From Proteles cristata cristata (Eukaryota > Chordata > Mammalia > Carnivora > Hyaenidae): a stretch of 64,000 nucleotides of DNA. The DNA lies in the NCBI GenBank assembly GCA_017311185.1, contig JAESUZ010005462.1, positions 1,550,001-1,614,000 of the forward strand, read 5' to 3'. This document shows, piece by piece, positions 32,976 through 44,426 of this stretch; position 1 is the first letter of the stretch; every line of letters starts with the position of its first letter. Both the position numbers and the translations under genes were made by a program. Below the pieces are notes generated by a model. That model was given only the letters and a program-made list of their open reading frames with translations, had not been told where the DNA came from and searched no databases.

Positions 32976-34098
32976 AGTGAATCTCTTCCTCCCCCTCATG
33001 ACACTGGTCCTTTCTTCATGCCCCTTTGACGCTGAGCACGCTTCCAAGTCTGTTCTCTCATACATCTATTAGGACACGTCCTAACTCCCTAATACATGGA
33101 CCATACATCAAAAGCCAGAGATAGTCCTGTTCCTAACCCTCAGCATGGGAGCTGGTCCATAGCTGATCATATTGGATTACACACGGCTCCCACAACAAGC
33201 TCACATTTAGTGTAGAGAACTGATATGGAAACAGGTGCGTGATTCATACATTTGCTAATTGCATTCTGCTTACAGACATTAGCATGGCTAAATCTTTGGT
33301 ATATTCCTCAGACCCATTAGTTGACTGTCATCTATCCTGTTAATTTGCTCATGACACCAAAAATCAGACATAAAACACAGGTCTGATGGAAGGTTGATGT
33401 GGGAGGGGCTGGCTTCTCTCTCAACCTCCTAAAAAAATGTCTCTACTTCTCAGACTTACAGATCAAACACTGTTGCCCGAGACTGCACCACACCCCCAAT
33501 TGTGACTTGTCCCACATCATGGAAGGTCACCTCTAGTCCCACCATCGAACTCACTCAGGTCATGGGAAGGGGCAATAGAAATACCTCGGTAAGTAGTTCC
33601 CTCCCCCTTCAAGGACCTCAGGATCACCCATGGCCCTTCAGGCACACAATATCAACCCTAGCAGCCTGTGCCTTTTTTATTTCCTCTTCAGAGGGCTCAG
33701 CAGAAAACTCTCCCCCTCTTCTCCCACCAGGAAGCCAGGACAGCTGGAGGCATGTGGGTACCTCAAGAAACTAACATTTTCATAGAATTTACTATTATTT
33801 TATATCCATTTCAAGGAGGAGCTGAGTGCCACTCCAACCCTCTTCCTTCCTTTTCCTTCAGGGCAAAGCTCAACTCCACACCATCCTCCCAAGCAATTCT
33901 GCTCAGGCCCCCGGTTTCTAGATCTAGTCTAGAAAACAAAACAAAATAAAGCCCTCAGGGAACTGGCTCTACATTCTCTAGAAGGTACTTTAGCTACATG
34001 TTGGGGGGGGTGGGGAGAGCCCCTGCAGTAAACAGCTAAGCTTCTTCCCAAGCACACTGGGCAAACATTTCCAGGACCGTGATAGTGGTGGTCGAAGG
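32976..34098. other. Unassigned sequence
   Basis: Nothing nameable. Short frames only. A G-run lies near 34003-34010. Confidence 0.35.
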
Positions 34099-34205
34099 TC
34101 AGACTCCCCAAAAGCAGGGCCTAAGACCAGGATTTGTGTGCATGTGATTTATTCGGGGTGGGGACAGCAGAGCAGGAAAGTGGAGTGACCACACCCCGGG
34201 CCACG
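34099..34205 (+). mobile_element. Old dispersed repeat fragment
   Basis: CAGACTCCCCAAAAGCAGGGCCTAAGACCAGGATTTGTGTGCATGTGATTTATTCGGGGTGG resembles the fragment at 18490-18650 (same orientation). Family not named. Confidence 0.4.
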
Positions 34206-34640
34206 ACACCACTGCCGCATAGTGTACAGAGGAATATACAGTGAAAATCACTCATTGGACTTTGTCCTCTGTCAAAGCAAGGGACTTGGGTGTTTATCCT
34301 CTTTCACCAGACAGCTGTTGCTAAATCGCCCCCCGCCCCCAACTCCCAGATCCTGGTGGGACTGCGCCTGCAGGCAAAGCTCTACAGTCCCCCTCCCGTA
34401 TTCCATGGAAGCGAAGCACAAGGGCGCGGGCCTGGGCACACAAGGACAAGTGGGGCCATGGGAAGCTGGGCAGAGAACCAAACAGTGGCCACTGCTGTGG
34501 CCCATGCTGAGTGGCACTTGGGGGATTTGGTGCCCAGCTGGACCACTCCTTACTCTGGCCCTGCCAAGAACTGGGGATTAGTAACCTCATAGAATCCAGT
34601 TATAATTCTGGCATCATCAGGTAACCAAGATGAGCCTCAA
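34206..34640. other. Unassigned sequence
   Basis: Overlapping chance frames on both strands. Nothing nameable. Confidence 0.35.
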
Positions 34641-34669
34641 TCTCTCTCTCTCTCTCTTTCTCTCTCTCT
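34641..34669 (+). repeat. (TC)n microsatellite
   Basis: A TC run with one TTTC interruption. It is not part of a SINE. Confidence 0.92.
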
Positions 34670-35322
34670 GTTGGGCAGATGTAGCACACGCACATACATA
34701 CACACATTGGGACACATATGGAACATATGCAGATATATGGTCCTGACTGCCTCAGAGCACAGCAGAAGAGCAGTCAGCAAATGTTGGATTTCATCTGTCC
34801 TTGGCTTTGAGAAGCCTTGCCTAAGCGGGAGTCCCCTCCTTCCTGCTCAGCATCCAATGTCCTTGTGCAGCATCATGCCCCACGCTGCTTCTTCCTGTGC
34901 CCCCTTCTCAGTGCTTCTGTGTCTGTTTCCAAAAAAGCATCTGTTTCCTGAATCCTGTTTTCTTCTCCCACGGATCTTGTGTCTTCCTCTGCATCCACAG
35001 GATTTATTTGTGAATCCTTTCCTAGAGCATACACAGTTTGTATACAAACCTTTCTCAAACCCTTCTCACAGGCTCCTAGAGGCTGGGTTCTTGGCCAACA
35101 AGAATTCTGATTCCCTGAAGTGCTGGTCCACACCTTATAAGGCAAAGAGCTATCTGATTCTATTGATTTTTATAGTTTCTCCCAATTTTACTGTGGCCAA
35201 AGTCTGCTGGCTGGTTGGAGGCTACCTCACAGTCCCTACCCCCGAGACTGCACCTGACATCAGGCATTGTGAAGATGCTACAGATAATATAAGGAGCATA
35301 TTCTAGAAGCAGATGGCCATTG
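34670..35322. other. Unassigned sequence
   Basis: A 211-codon open frame (34671-35306, plus) spans it. It begins next to the TC repeat, has no recognisable domain, and frames on the minus strand are also open here. I do not call it coding. Confidence 0.4.
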
Positions 35323-35495
35323 TTGAGTCCCATTCTTACCACTTGCTAGAGGAGGGAATTAGCCCACTTTCCCCATCTGTCAAATGGGGTAATAATAGTA
35401 ACAACCCACCAGGTTCTTCTGAGAAAACAAGATCATACAAGATTAAGTGAACAACACAAAGTCTGGAGCACTGTTAGCATTCCAGAAATTAGTGG
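35323..35495 (+). mobile_element. MIR SINE
   Basis: TTCTTACCACTTGCTAG, then CACTTTCCCCATCTGTCAAATGGGGTAATAATAGTAACAACCCACC, then GATTAAGTGAACAACACAAAGTCTGGAGCACTG: sense MIR order. Confidence 0.8.
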
Positions 35496-35806
35496 TGGTA
35501 GACACTATACCAGCAGCTATTGTTGTTGTTATGGGGATGGACCCAAAGAAGAATATTAGAGAAATTTCCTCTGGTGTTGCAAACCAAAATCAAGTATCAT
35601 TTGCCCCAAATCCCAGGGGCAAGCTCTGATCCTTTGGTCTTTTGCATGGTCTTTGGTCCTGTAAGAAGGAGGTCCTCAGCACAGGTCAATACTCATTAAT
35701 AACTCACTAATTGGACCTGCTTCAAGTGGAAAGAATTTGTGTGTGTAGCTGTGTGTTTGTGTGTTGTAATCAAAGAAGTGGAGATTAGCTTTGAGAATTG
35801 AAAATA

Positions 35807-36048
35807 GGGGTGACTGGGTGGCTCAGTCAGTTAAACATTTAACTCCTGATTTCAGCTCAGGTCAAGATCTCACAGTTCATGGGTTTAAGTCCCACATTTG
35901 GGTTCTGCACTGGCAGCGTGGAGCCTGCTTCGTTCTCTCTCTCTCTCTGTCTCTCTCTCTCTTTCACTCTTTGTCTCCTTGGTCATCCCCCACTCATGTT
36001 GTCTCTGCCTCTCTTTAAAAATTAAAAAAAAAACTTTAAAAATATTTT
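35807..36048 (+). mobile_element. CAN SINE, older copy
   Basis: Head GGGGTGACTGGGTGGCTCAGTCAG, body CATTTGGGTTCTGCACTGGCAGCG, CT tract, A-rich tail TTTAAAAATTAAAAAAAAAAC. A clear TSD is not seen. Confidence 0.9.
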
Positions 36049-36189
36049 TAAGAAAGAAAATAAGATTAACTAATATTGATTAACTTGATATTTCTTTGGA
36101 TTTTAAGACAATGTGTTAAAAGGCAGAATCAAGCTCAAATTGGCTAAAAGCAGGAAAGAGTTCATACCTTTTAACATTATCTTCTCCTA

Positions 36190-36411
36190 CCCACTCACCC
36201 AAACTTTCTTGTGTTTTAACTTTTACCTGTGAGTAATTTTAAGTTTATAAAAGAGTTATAATAATAGCACCAAGAATTCTTAATATCGTCACCCAGTTAT
36301 CAGTTATTAACATTTTTCTGTATTACTTTATTACTCCTATCTAAATGTATATGTGTATTTTTTTCTGGACAATTCGAAAGTTAGTAGCAAATACTCTTTA
36401 CTCCTAAATAT
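36190..36411 (-). mobile_element. Old L1 3' region, antisense, part 1
   Basis: TTTTAAGTTTATAAAAGAGTTATAATAATAGCACCAAGAATTC, ATCGTCACCCAGTTATCAGTTATTAACATTTT and CTGGACAATTCGAAAGTTAGTAGCAAAT follow the antisense 3' region of older mammalian L1 families. It continues after the young L1 insertion at 38400. Confidence 0.65.
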
Positions 36412-36423
36412 TTCATCATGCAT

Positions 36424-38387
36424 ACTCTACATGGAAAACCTGATATATGAATTCAGCAATGTCGCAGGATACAAAATCAATGTACAGAAATTGGTTGCAT
36501 TTCTATACACCAATAATGAAGCAACAAAAAGAGAAATCAAGAAACTGATCCCATTTGCAATTACACCGAGAACCATAAAATAGCTAGCAATAAACCTAAC
36601 CAAAGATGTAAAAGATCTGCATGCTGAAAACTGTAGAAAACTTATGAAGGAAATTGAAGAAGACACAAAGAAATGGAAAAACATTCCATGCTCATGGATT
36701 GGAAGAATAAATATTGTTATAATGTCAATACTACCCAAACGAATCTACACAATCAGTGCAATCCCAATCAAAATTGCACCAGCATTCTTCTCAAAGCTAG
36801 AACAAACAGTCCTAAAATTTGTATGGAATTTCAAAAGACCCTGAATAGCCAAAGTAATATTGAAAAAAGAAACCAAAGCTGGAGGCATCACCATCCCAGA
36901 CTTAGCCTCTACTACAATGCTGTAATCATCAAGATAGTATGGTATTGGCACAATAACAGACACATAGACCAATGGAATAGAATAGTGAACCCACAACTAG
37001 ATCCACAAATGTATGAACAACTTATCTTTGGCAAAGCAGGAAAGAGTATCCAATGGAAAACAGACAGTCTCTTTAGCAAATGGTGCTGGGAGAACTGGAC
37101 AGCAACATGCTGAATGAAACTAGACCACTTTCTTACACCATACACAAAACTAAACTCAAAATGGATGAAAGACCTAAATGTGAGACAGGAAACCATTAAC
37201 ACTCTAGAGGAAAAAACAGGCAACAACCTCTTTCACCTCAGCTGCAGCAATTTCTTGCTCAACACATCTCCAAAGGCAAGGGAATTAAAAGCAAAAGTGA
37301 ACTATTGCGACCTCATCAAGATAAAAATCTTCTGCACTTCAAAGGAAACAATCAGCAAAATTAAAAGGCCACTGACAGAATGGCCAAAGATATTTGCAAA
37401 TGACATATTGGATAAAGGGTTAGTATCCAAAATCTATAAAGAACTTGCCAAACTCTACACCTGAAAAACAAATAAGCCAGTGAAGAACTGGGCAGAAGTG
37501 AATGACACTTTTCCAAAGAAGACATCTAGATGGCCAACAGACACGTGAAAAGATGCTCAAAGTCACTCATCATCAGGGAAATACAAATGAAAACCACACT
37601 GAGACACCACCTCACACCGGTCAGAGTGGCTAAAATTAACAACTCAGGAAAAAACAGATGCTGGCAAGGATGTGGAGAAATGGGAATCCTCTTGCACTGT
37701 TGGTGGGAATGCAAACTGGTGCAGTCACCCTGGAAAACAGTGTGGAGGTTCCTCAAAAAATTACAAATAGAACTACCCTACAACCCAGCAATAGCACTAC
37801 TAGGAATTTATCCAAAGGATACGGGAGTGCTGATCCATAGGGGCACATGTACCCCAATGTTTATAGCAGCACTTTCAACAATAGCTAAACTACAGAAAGA
37901 GCCTAAATGTCCATCAACTGATGACTGGATAAAGAAGATATGGTTTATATATAAAATAGATACTACTTGGCAACGAGAAAGAATGAAATCATGCCATTTG
38001 CAGCAACATGATTGGAACTGGAAGGTATTATGCTAAGTGAAATAAGTCAGTCAGAGAAAGACAGCCAGCATATGTTTTCACTTATATGTGGAACTTGAGA
38101 AACTTAACAGAAGACCATGGGGGAAGGGACGGGGAAAAAATAATTACAAACAGAGAGGGTGGGAGGCAAACCATAAGAGACTGTTAAATACAGAGAATAA
38201 ACTGAAGGTGGATGGGGGATAATGGAGAGGGGAAATTATGTGGTGGGCATTGAGAAGGGCACTTGTTGGGATGAGCACTGGGTGTTGTATGTAAGCGATG
38301 AACCACAGGAATCTACCCCAAAAACCAAGAGCACACTGTGCAAACTGCATGTTAACCAATTTGACAATAAGTTACATTTTTAAAAAA
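36424..38387 (+). mobile_element. 5'-truncated young L1
   Basis: About 1.96 kb. It carries the end of the RT domain (YKINVQKLVAFLY), then ORF2 C-terminal sequence and 3' UTR ending GACAATAAGTTACA. It has an imperfect TSD TTCATCATGCAT (36412-36423) and TTCACCATGCAT (38388-38399). It is close to the homologous part of the L1 at 54708-62156. It landed inside an older antisense L1. Confidence 0.93.
36430..38036 (+). pseudogene. L1 ORF2 remnant (3' part)
   Basis: This is the broken C-terminal part of the L1 endonuclease/reverse transcriptase polyprotein. Three to five short frames replace one ORF (36353-36583, 36644-36844, 36673-37113, 37114-37464, 37530-38036), so there are stops and frameshifts. 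Near the C-terminus the Cys-rich motif [18 protein letters not shown] is visible, followed by LLGIYPKD and IAKLQKEPKCPSTDDWIKK, the usual L1 ending. The RT catalytic motif lies upstream of the truncation, so it could never have acted. Near 36430 a short segment of the RT is missing compared with the homologous stretch around 60000. Confidence 0.9.
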
Positions 38388-38399
38388 TTCACCATGCAT

Positions 38400-38930
38400 T
38401 TTGTAAAAATAAAAATATCCTCTTACATAACCACAGAACAATTCTCAAATTCAAGTTATTTGACATCGATATAATACTATGACCTAATTGACAATACATA
38501 TTCAATTTTCATTAGTTGTTCCATTAACATCCTTTATGGATATTTTTTTTCCCAGATCTAGGATCCAAACAGAACCACAGAGTACAGGTACTTGTCATGT
38601 CCTTTTTCTCTTTTCATATAGAACAGGTCCTTATCCCTTTTGCCCTTCAGGATACTGATTTTTTTTTTCAGCTTTATTGAGGCATAACTGACAATACTGG
38701 TATTTGGGGAAAGTGTGGACCATCTCTTTTGGAAAATGCCCCCAATTTGATCCTGTATAATATGTTCTTGTGATTAGATTTAGATTCGACATTTTTGGCA
38801 GGAGTAGTACTCAAGTGGTGTGTTCTCAATGCATCCCATAGGGAAGGACCTAATATCAGTCCCATTATTGCAAATGGTAACCTTCTCATTGGTAAAGTGG
38901 TGTCTAATCACTGTCTCAAAGAAGAAAATA
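38400..38930 (-). mobile_element. Old L1 3' region, antisense, part 2
   Basis: Resumes 36190-36411: TCCTCTTACATAACCACAGAACAATTCTC, ATTGACAATACATATTCAATTTTCATTAGTTGTTCC, CCAGATCTAGGATCCAAACAG, TTGTCATGTCC, ATTTTTGGCAGGAGTAGTAC and GTGGTGTCTAATCACTGTC. These are in antisense L1 3' order. Confidence 0.65.
38658..38693 (-). mobile_element. Ultra-short L1 tail insertion
   Basis: A T-run followed by CAGCTTTATTGAGGCATAACTGACA interrupts the older L1. The sequence is the antisense 3' end of an L1. The word ATACTG repeats on both sides (38652-38657 and 38694-38699), consistent with a short TSD. Confidence 0.6.
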
Positions 38931-38944
38931 AATGTGGTTTAAAG

Positions 38945-39425
38945 ATGTGAGTCATCCATCAATGAATTTATAAATTTAACATAATTCTCCAAAATATAAG
39001 TTTCCTTCCTTCAAAAATAGGCAAGCAGTTTCCCTCAAAATAAACAAGCAAGCATAGCCCAGGAAAAAATCTAAAGTGGAAGAAAAATTAGAAGGGATTG
39101 GTCTCCCCAGTTCTTAAAACCCATCAGAAGGACTTGGTAATTAATACAGAAGGACACATGAATAGATACACAGCCCAATGGAACAGAAGAGAAAATCTAG
39201 AAATAGACTCAAATGTATGCAGGACATTAATATATGACAAATATGGGTACCCTAATCAGTGAATAATTTGTATACTTTGTACTAAACAGCATGGGACAAG
39301 TGGATAGCCATTAGGGAAAAGGTAAAGTTGGAACCATAGTACATCTAGGACATCAAGGTAAACTCTGATGGAACAAAGTTTTAAATGTAAAAAATAAAAC
39401 TATGTAAACATTACGAGCAGGTATT
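38945..39425 (+). mobile_element. Eroded LINE fragment (L1/HAL1-like)
   Basis: ATACACAGCCCAATGGAACAGAAGAGAAAATCTAGAAATAGACTC, GACATTAATATATGACAAATATGGGTACC, CATGGGACAAGTGGATAGCC and AAATGTAAAAAATAAAACTATG follow L1 ORF2 3' order. Diverged; no frame. Confidence 0.6.
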
Positions 39426-39965
39426 CTATAATATGCTGGATCTCGTCCACTTCCCATCACCACCCAACAGAATGGGGATACACTCATCCTCCCTATTTTC
39501 TGCTGTGGAAGGCTGCCCCACGTAGATGACTCCAGCAGAATCCTGCACCCTCTGGCCAATGGAGCCATCACAAGACACAGGAAGGCATGAGGGAAATGAG
39601 GGCAGGGTATTCACTTCCTGGCTTCCACTGTTTACCCAACAGGCACAAGTGCTCTTCTGTAGTTGACCTGGTCTGCACAGCTCTCTTTCCCTCCAGGCTA
39701 CCATAACTTCCCTGCCCCTCACTCTCTGGAGCCCAGGATGATTACACCTCTGTTGTCCCTAGGCTCTGGTTCTTGCATAACCCCTAGGAGGCCCCTAAAT
39801 CTTGCCCACAACCTTGTAACTATTCCCTTTGTATACAAACTCCTCTTGAATTATCCTAATTGGGGCTCTGATTAGAACTCTGATTGGTAGAATGACCTTG
39901 GAGTTGACTGACATATCTAACTATGTCTCAAACTCTAGAAATAAATAAAAATAAATAAATAAATA
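39426..39965. other. Insertion inside LINE, possibly an LTR
   Basis: The LINE reading is interrupted by 540 bp of different composition ending in an (AAAT)n tract. CAACCTTGTAACTATTCCCTTTGTATACAAACTCCTCTTGAATTATCC looks like the 3' part of an LTR, but I cannot name it. Confidence 0.35.
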
Positions 39966-40628
39966 CTCATAAATTGTAACCAGAAACAATAACAACTTCT
40001 ACGTAAAAATCATAAAGCACAACACAAAGAAAAAAGACTAGAGGGAAATATTTGCAGCTGATGACACAGAAAAGTGTTTTTCTCCAAAATACGTGAAGAG
40101 CTCCCAGAGATGAAAAAGAGTAAGACCATGAGGCCAACAGAAGAATGGGCAAAGGTCACAGGCAGTTCACAGAATAAGAAATCCAAATGGTCCTAAATAC
40201 TTGTGAGCCAGACACAAAAATCAAGACTCCACTAGGATACACTTTTTCCTTGGTCAGATGGGAATAAATTCCAGAAGTCTGACAAAACACCCTGTTGGTT
40301 AGGTGCTAAGGAAGCAGATGTTCTCTCGCAGTGGGATCGCCAAATGGTGCGTCAAAGGGTATAACCACCAAAATTTCAAATTCACTTTCCCTTTGACCCA
40401 GAGACCCTGCTCCTGGGATTATATCTGACCAGTGTGAACTGACAACTGATAAGATTATTCCTTAAAGCATTGTGTGTGATACTTAAAAAAACATGAAAAC
40501 CACCCAAGTGTCCATGTCTGAGGAACTGGCTAAATAAACCTATGATTTATTCACATGATGGAATAGTTTATAACTGTAAAATATATTTTTTTTTCTTAAA
40601 TAAGGACTCTTCCTGTGAACTAACATCA
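39966..40628 (+). mobile_element. Eroded LINE fragment, continuation
   Basis: TACGTAAAAATCATAAAGCACAACACAAAGAAA, TTGACCCAGAGACCCTGCTCCTGGGATTATATCTGACC, ACATGAAAACCACCCAAGTGTCCATGTCTGAGGAACTGGCTAAATAAACCTATG, in L1/HAL1 ORF2 3' order. Confidence 0.6.
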
Positions 40629-40644
40629 AAATACCTCCTGGACA

Positions 40645-40854
40645 TGGCATGCCTCGGTGGCTTAATTGGTTAAACTTCAACTCAGGTCATGTTCTCACGA
40701 TTCATGGGTTCAAGCCCCTCATCGAGCTCTGTGCTGACAGCTTGGAGCCTGAAGCCCGCTTTGGGTTCTGTGTCTCCTTTCTCTGCTCCTCCCCTGCTTT
40801 TTCTCTGTCTCTCTCTCTCTCTGAAAAGTAAATAAGCACTAAAAGAAAAATTTT
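40645..40854 (+). mobile_element. CAN SINE, older copy
   Basis: Head GGCATGCCTCGGTGGCTTAATTGG, body CTCATCGAGCTCTGTGCTGACAGC, AGTAAATAAGCACTAAAAG tail. TSD AATACCTCCTGGACA (40630-40644) and AATGCCTCCTGGACA (40855-40869), one mismatch. Confidence 0.94.
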
Positions 40855-40869
40855 AATGCCTCCTGGACA

Positions 40870-41110
40870 CATCAGTAAGTAAAAACAGAAAAGTGCCTAA
40901 ATATGGTACAATTTGGTATATTGAAAGTAGGAAATAGGAACATCATTTCCAAGTTCTTGTGTTGACATAAAGATGCACTGAAGGATACCAAAGAAACGAA
41001 TGATCACAGAGACTTGGGATGGAGACAGGAGCATGTGGCTGGGCAGCATAGAAGTAGGATTTTCTCAGTATCTACTGGTTCCACTTTTTAACACTATGAA
41101 TGTGATGCCT
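40870..41110 (+). mobile_element. Eroded LINE 3' end, continuation
   Basis: AGTAAAAACAGAAAAGTGCCTAAATATGGTACAATTTGG and CTACTGGTTCCACTTTTTAACACTATGAATGTG continue the LINE interrupted by the SINE. Diverged. Confidence 0.45.
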
Positions 41111-41319
41111 ATTCTAAAGGACAAAGTAGATGAAAGAGGAGGGAGGAGAAGACAGAGAAGGTTCAGGTGGAGAAAATAAAAAAGAAGATCAGAAAGAAGA
41201 AAACAAAGGAGATGAACATGGAGGTGGAGAAGTAGACCATGTTACCTGAGACTGAGGGCTTGGTGAACTCTGCTCTCTAACTCTTTCTTGGGTTATAAGA
41301 GCAGCAGACAGGGGGCCAG

Positions 41320-41520
41320 ACGTAAAAAACATGGGCTTGGAAATCAAACAGATCCTCGTTTGAACCTTGGTGCTCTGACCTTCTTGCTGGACAGATAGCT
41401 CCACCTCTGTGAGCCACAGAGTGCATAATGGGTGAGTGCAGACAGTAGTACTGAGTTCATACTGTGACAAAGACTGAATCAGGTAATATATGCCCAAAGA
41501 AAGTGCTGGCTCACAGGAAA
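41320..41520 (+). mobile_element. MIR SINE
   Basis: GGGCTTGGAAATCAAACAGATCCTCGTTTGAACCTTGGTGCTCTGACC, then CTCTGTGAGCCACAGAGTGCATAATGGG, then GCCCAAAGAAAGTGCTGGCTCACAGGAAATATGAG, sense MIR order. Confidence 0.65.
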
Positions 41521-42280
41521 TATGAGACATTATTACTTTCATAGCTTTCAGGCAGCTTTGTTGAAAGGTAAGAGTTTAATTGCCCATGTAAACTCTTTTT
41601 ACCGAAAATTCTCCCAGGAAAATGAAATTACCGTCTTCCAAATAAATACCGAGACTTCTATTTTGAGATGCGTTGCTGAGGGCTTTTTGCTCTGCTGTGG
41701 TTCCATCATTTAATTAGCCTCCATTAAGGATACAAAAATGTCAAGGCACATGCTTTATTTTCAACAAAGGCAGCCTTGGGTTTTCCCCTCTCTTTCCATT
41801 CTTCCTCCCCCTTGGTCTTCTCTCTTCATTTCATCTCTTCTCCTCTTTTTCTACCTCCATTTTCTCTTCTACTTTTGCCTCCCTTCTTCTGGGCCTCTGT
41901 AGTCACAAACACCCTGGGTGTTAAAAATGGAAGCCACCTTAGGAGACCAAGGGTTCAATCCACTCATGTTGCAAATCAAAGTCCAGAGAGAATAAGGGTT
42001 CACCCACGGTCCACAAAGTGGGAAGAGGGAAGGAGGCAGGGAGGGGTCTACCCATGCTGGTGCCTACCTGCACTGTCCCCTCTCCAATGCCTTGTCTTGG
42101 TCATTGATCTAGTTCTGAGGGGCAGGAGAGCCTTGCAGTCATCGGCTCTCTTTCCAGTGCATTGTTGATGGTATTGACTTTATGTCTCAGATCATAACCT
42201 TTGTAAGTTCCCAAAAGCATAATGCTCTTGCGGATCAGAAGCCTTTTCTCCCAAGACTATCATCTCTGAGTTTCCTTTCT
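41521..42280. other. Unassigned, with a pyrimidine-rich tract at 41780-41890
   Basis: A CT-rich run of about 110 bp is followed by unassigned sequence. A 130-codon frame (41776-42168, plus) follows the CT tract and is treated as chance. Confidence 0.35.
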
Positions 42281-42962
42281 TTGCTATGTCTTTTAAAAAT
42301 TATCAAAGGGATACATGTACACAGTTAGAATCAAAAAGAATAAATCTTGTGATGAAAAATGGTACCTTGAACTCTTCACTATTCTAGTATTTGCAGCCAT
42401 AATTCTAAATAATGTGATTAGATCACTATTTTTCAGTTTATTGATTTTAGACATCCACTGACTTCCTGTTATGAAAACGGGGCATTCTGTGCCTTGCATC
42501 ACCTCGGCCCTCAGTCTCCAGTTCCACTTCCTCCACCATCTCTCTGTTGGCCAGATCGGTAGTGTCCATTTATAATATTATGACCAGGAACTATGATTTA
42601 GTTCACTCCTTATATATGTTTTTAAATTTATTCCCCTGGATCTAATAACGGCTACAACTTTTAGAGCCAATCATTTTTCTGTTTGCTTTGTCTGTTAATT
42701 CTTCCTAAAATCCTCAACAAATTATGAAAACCTGAATATTACTGCTGACCTACATGACTGAATATATCAGATATCTATCTTACCTACTTCAGGGTTTTTT
42801 TCTAGGTTACATCTCTCCTAAACCCTCAGTCCTGTGGCCTCAGTCTGGACCAGGAGCATCAGTCTGGTTTTGGATTATCTTCTCTGGAGTCCACCCCTTC
42901 CTCATCCTTGGTGCACCTTGGTAGCACACCCTCTAATAATGGTCATGAAATTGTGCATGAGA
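42281..42962 (-). mobile_element. Probable ancient L1 3' region, part 1
   Basis: TTTTAAAAATTATCAAAGGGATACATGTACACAGTTAGAATC and later GTTTTTTTCTAGGTTACATCTCTCC are reminiscent of antisense 3' UTR of old L1M families. Weak by eye. Confidence 0.35.
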
Positions 42963-42975
42963 GGTCAATATTTTA

Positions 42976-43173
42976 ATTTATTTATATTTTTAATTTGAGA
43001 CAGAGAGAGAACACAAGCAGAGAGAGGAGCAGAGGGAGAGGGAGAGACTCTCAAGCACGCTCCACAGCCAGTGCAGAGCCTGACATGGGGCTTGATCTCA
43101 CATGAGATCATAACCTGAACTGAAAGTCAAGAGTTGGACACTTAATAGACTGAACCACCCAAGCACCCCAAGA
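42976..43173 (-). mobile_element. CAN SINE, older copy
   Basis: Antisense: TTTATTTATATTTTTAATTTGAGACAG, CAGTGCAGAGCCTGACATGGGGCTTGATCTC, ending CAAGCACCCC. TSD GGTCAATATTTTA (42963-42975) and TGTCAATATTTTTA (43174-43187). Confidence 0.9.
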
Positions 43174-43187
43174 TGTCAATATTTTTA

Positions 43188-43560
43188 GACCACGCATATC
43201 TGACAAATGTCTTTCTTCTACCCTCCCTCTAGAATGATAAATTGGCAGGTTGAGAATCATTTCTCCCTAGTCCTCTGGCTTCATGGTTTTTGAGAAGCCC
43301 CCATAAAAATTTAGATTTTCTTGCCTTTATATGTGACTTTTTTTTTCCTTTCTAGAAACTCTTAGGATCTTCTTTTCTTACTGGTGTTTTAATGTTTCAG
43401 CAATGTGCCTTAGTTAGGGTGGTTTTATTCTTTCATTTTGTTGGTCATTTTGCGGATTTTTCCATCTAGAATTTTATGTATTTCATAGTTGAGCTGTATG
43501 CTTAAGATGTGTACATTTTATTTGTTTCACTTTAATAAAATTTCAAGAACTAGACAGGAG
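43188..43560 (-). mobile_element. Probable ancient L1 3' region, part 2
   Basis: CTCCCTCTAGAATGATAAATTGGCAGGTTGAGAATCATTTCTCCC, CTTAGGATCTTCTTTTC and CAATGTGCCTTAGTTAGGGTGG match the general order of an old L1 3' region in antisense. Confidence 0.4.
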
Positions 43561-43724
43561 GAGCCTATTTTGGAGCTCAAAAGCTAAAATGGTAACTGTG
43601 TGTACCTATGTTTCCCCTCTTGAGGCAGTAGATGCCTCTAGAAGGGAGGGCAAAGACAATAACTGTGTTCACCAAATGTAGTGTCACAGAATTTCATCTT
43701 GCTTTCCTTACCTAGCTGCTGAGT

Positions 43725-43866
43725 CCTTACAGTTGTCTTCTCAGGTAGGTGGGTGTTATTATCCCCATTTTGCTGATGAGAAAATCAAGATTCAGAACAT
43801 TTAAGTAACTTTCACTAAAATCTCACTGCTAATGTACATTTCAACCGGACTTGGATTCTTGCTGAC
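43725..43866 (-). mobile_element. MIR SINE, antisense
   Basis: GTTATTATCCCCATTTTGCTGATGAGAAAATCAAGATTCAGAACATTTAAGTAACTTTC then ATTTCAACCGGACTTGGATTCTTGCTGAC. Confidence 0.75.
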
Positions 43867-44410
43867 CACAAAGAGTGTCACATTCTTTGTTTTTTTATTG
43901 CCTTTGTTTGTTTTTGTTTGGGTTTTTTGGGGGGTGGGGTTTTTTTTTGGTGAATGTTAAGCCTCCTTTTGAGATTGTTAAGAAAATGCCAAAACTTCAT
44001 AAATTTTCTGCTCCATATGTTAATTTCCTATCCATTTGGAAATATTCAATATCTTGAAAATAACATTCATCGACAGAAATAAAGATGCAAGATTCTATGG
44101 AGAAATTGTAGTCAATTCAGTTTTTTCTGGAACTCAAAGACACTCATTGAATGTATTTTTTTCTGGCATTCTGGTACATATAAGGAAGTGCTAATCACTG
44201 AAGAAAGTAAGATGAATCTATGTGAAACATATATAATAATGCATTTTGTATGTATAGGTGTTTTTTACAAATAAGGTTTACCAAGGAATATGATCACATA
44301 AATTGTAAATTATAATTTTTATTACGAATATAATTTATAAATTATAAATAAACAGCAGTTTTGGAAGACCATTGAATCTTGGGGAGTATATGATACTTTT
44401 CTTCCTAGTC
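43867..44410. other. Unassigned AT-rich sequence
   Basis: A T/G-rich stretch at 43885-43950 and AT-rich sequence after it. Nothing nameable. Confidence 0.35.
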
Positions 44411-44426
44411 TAATCTGTAATATTTA

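Noticed and set aside
34671..35306. 211-codon open frame, plus strand
   Set aside because: Begins beside a TC microsatellite, has no recognisable domain, and overlaps minus-strand frames of similar quality.
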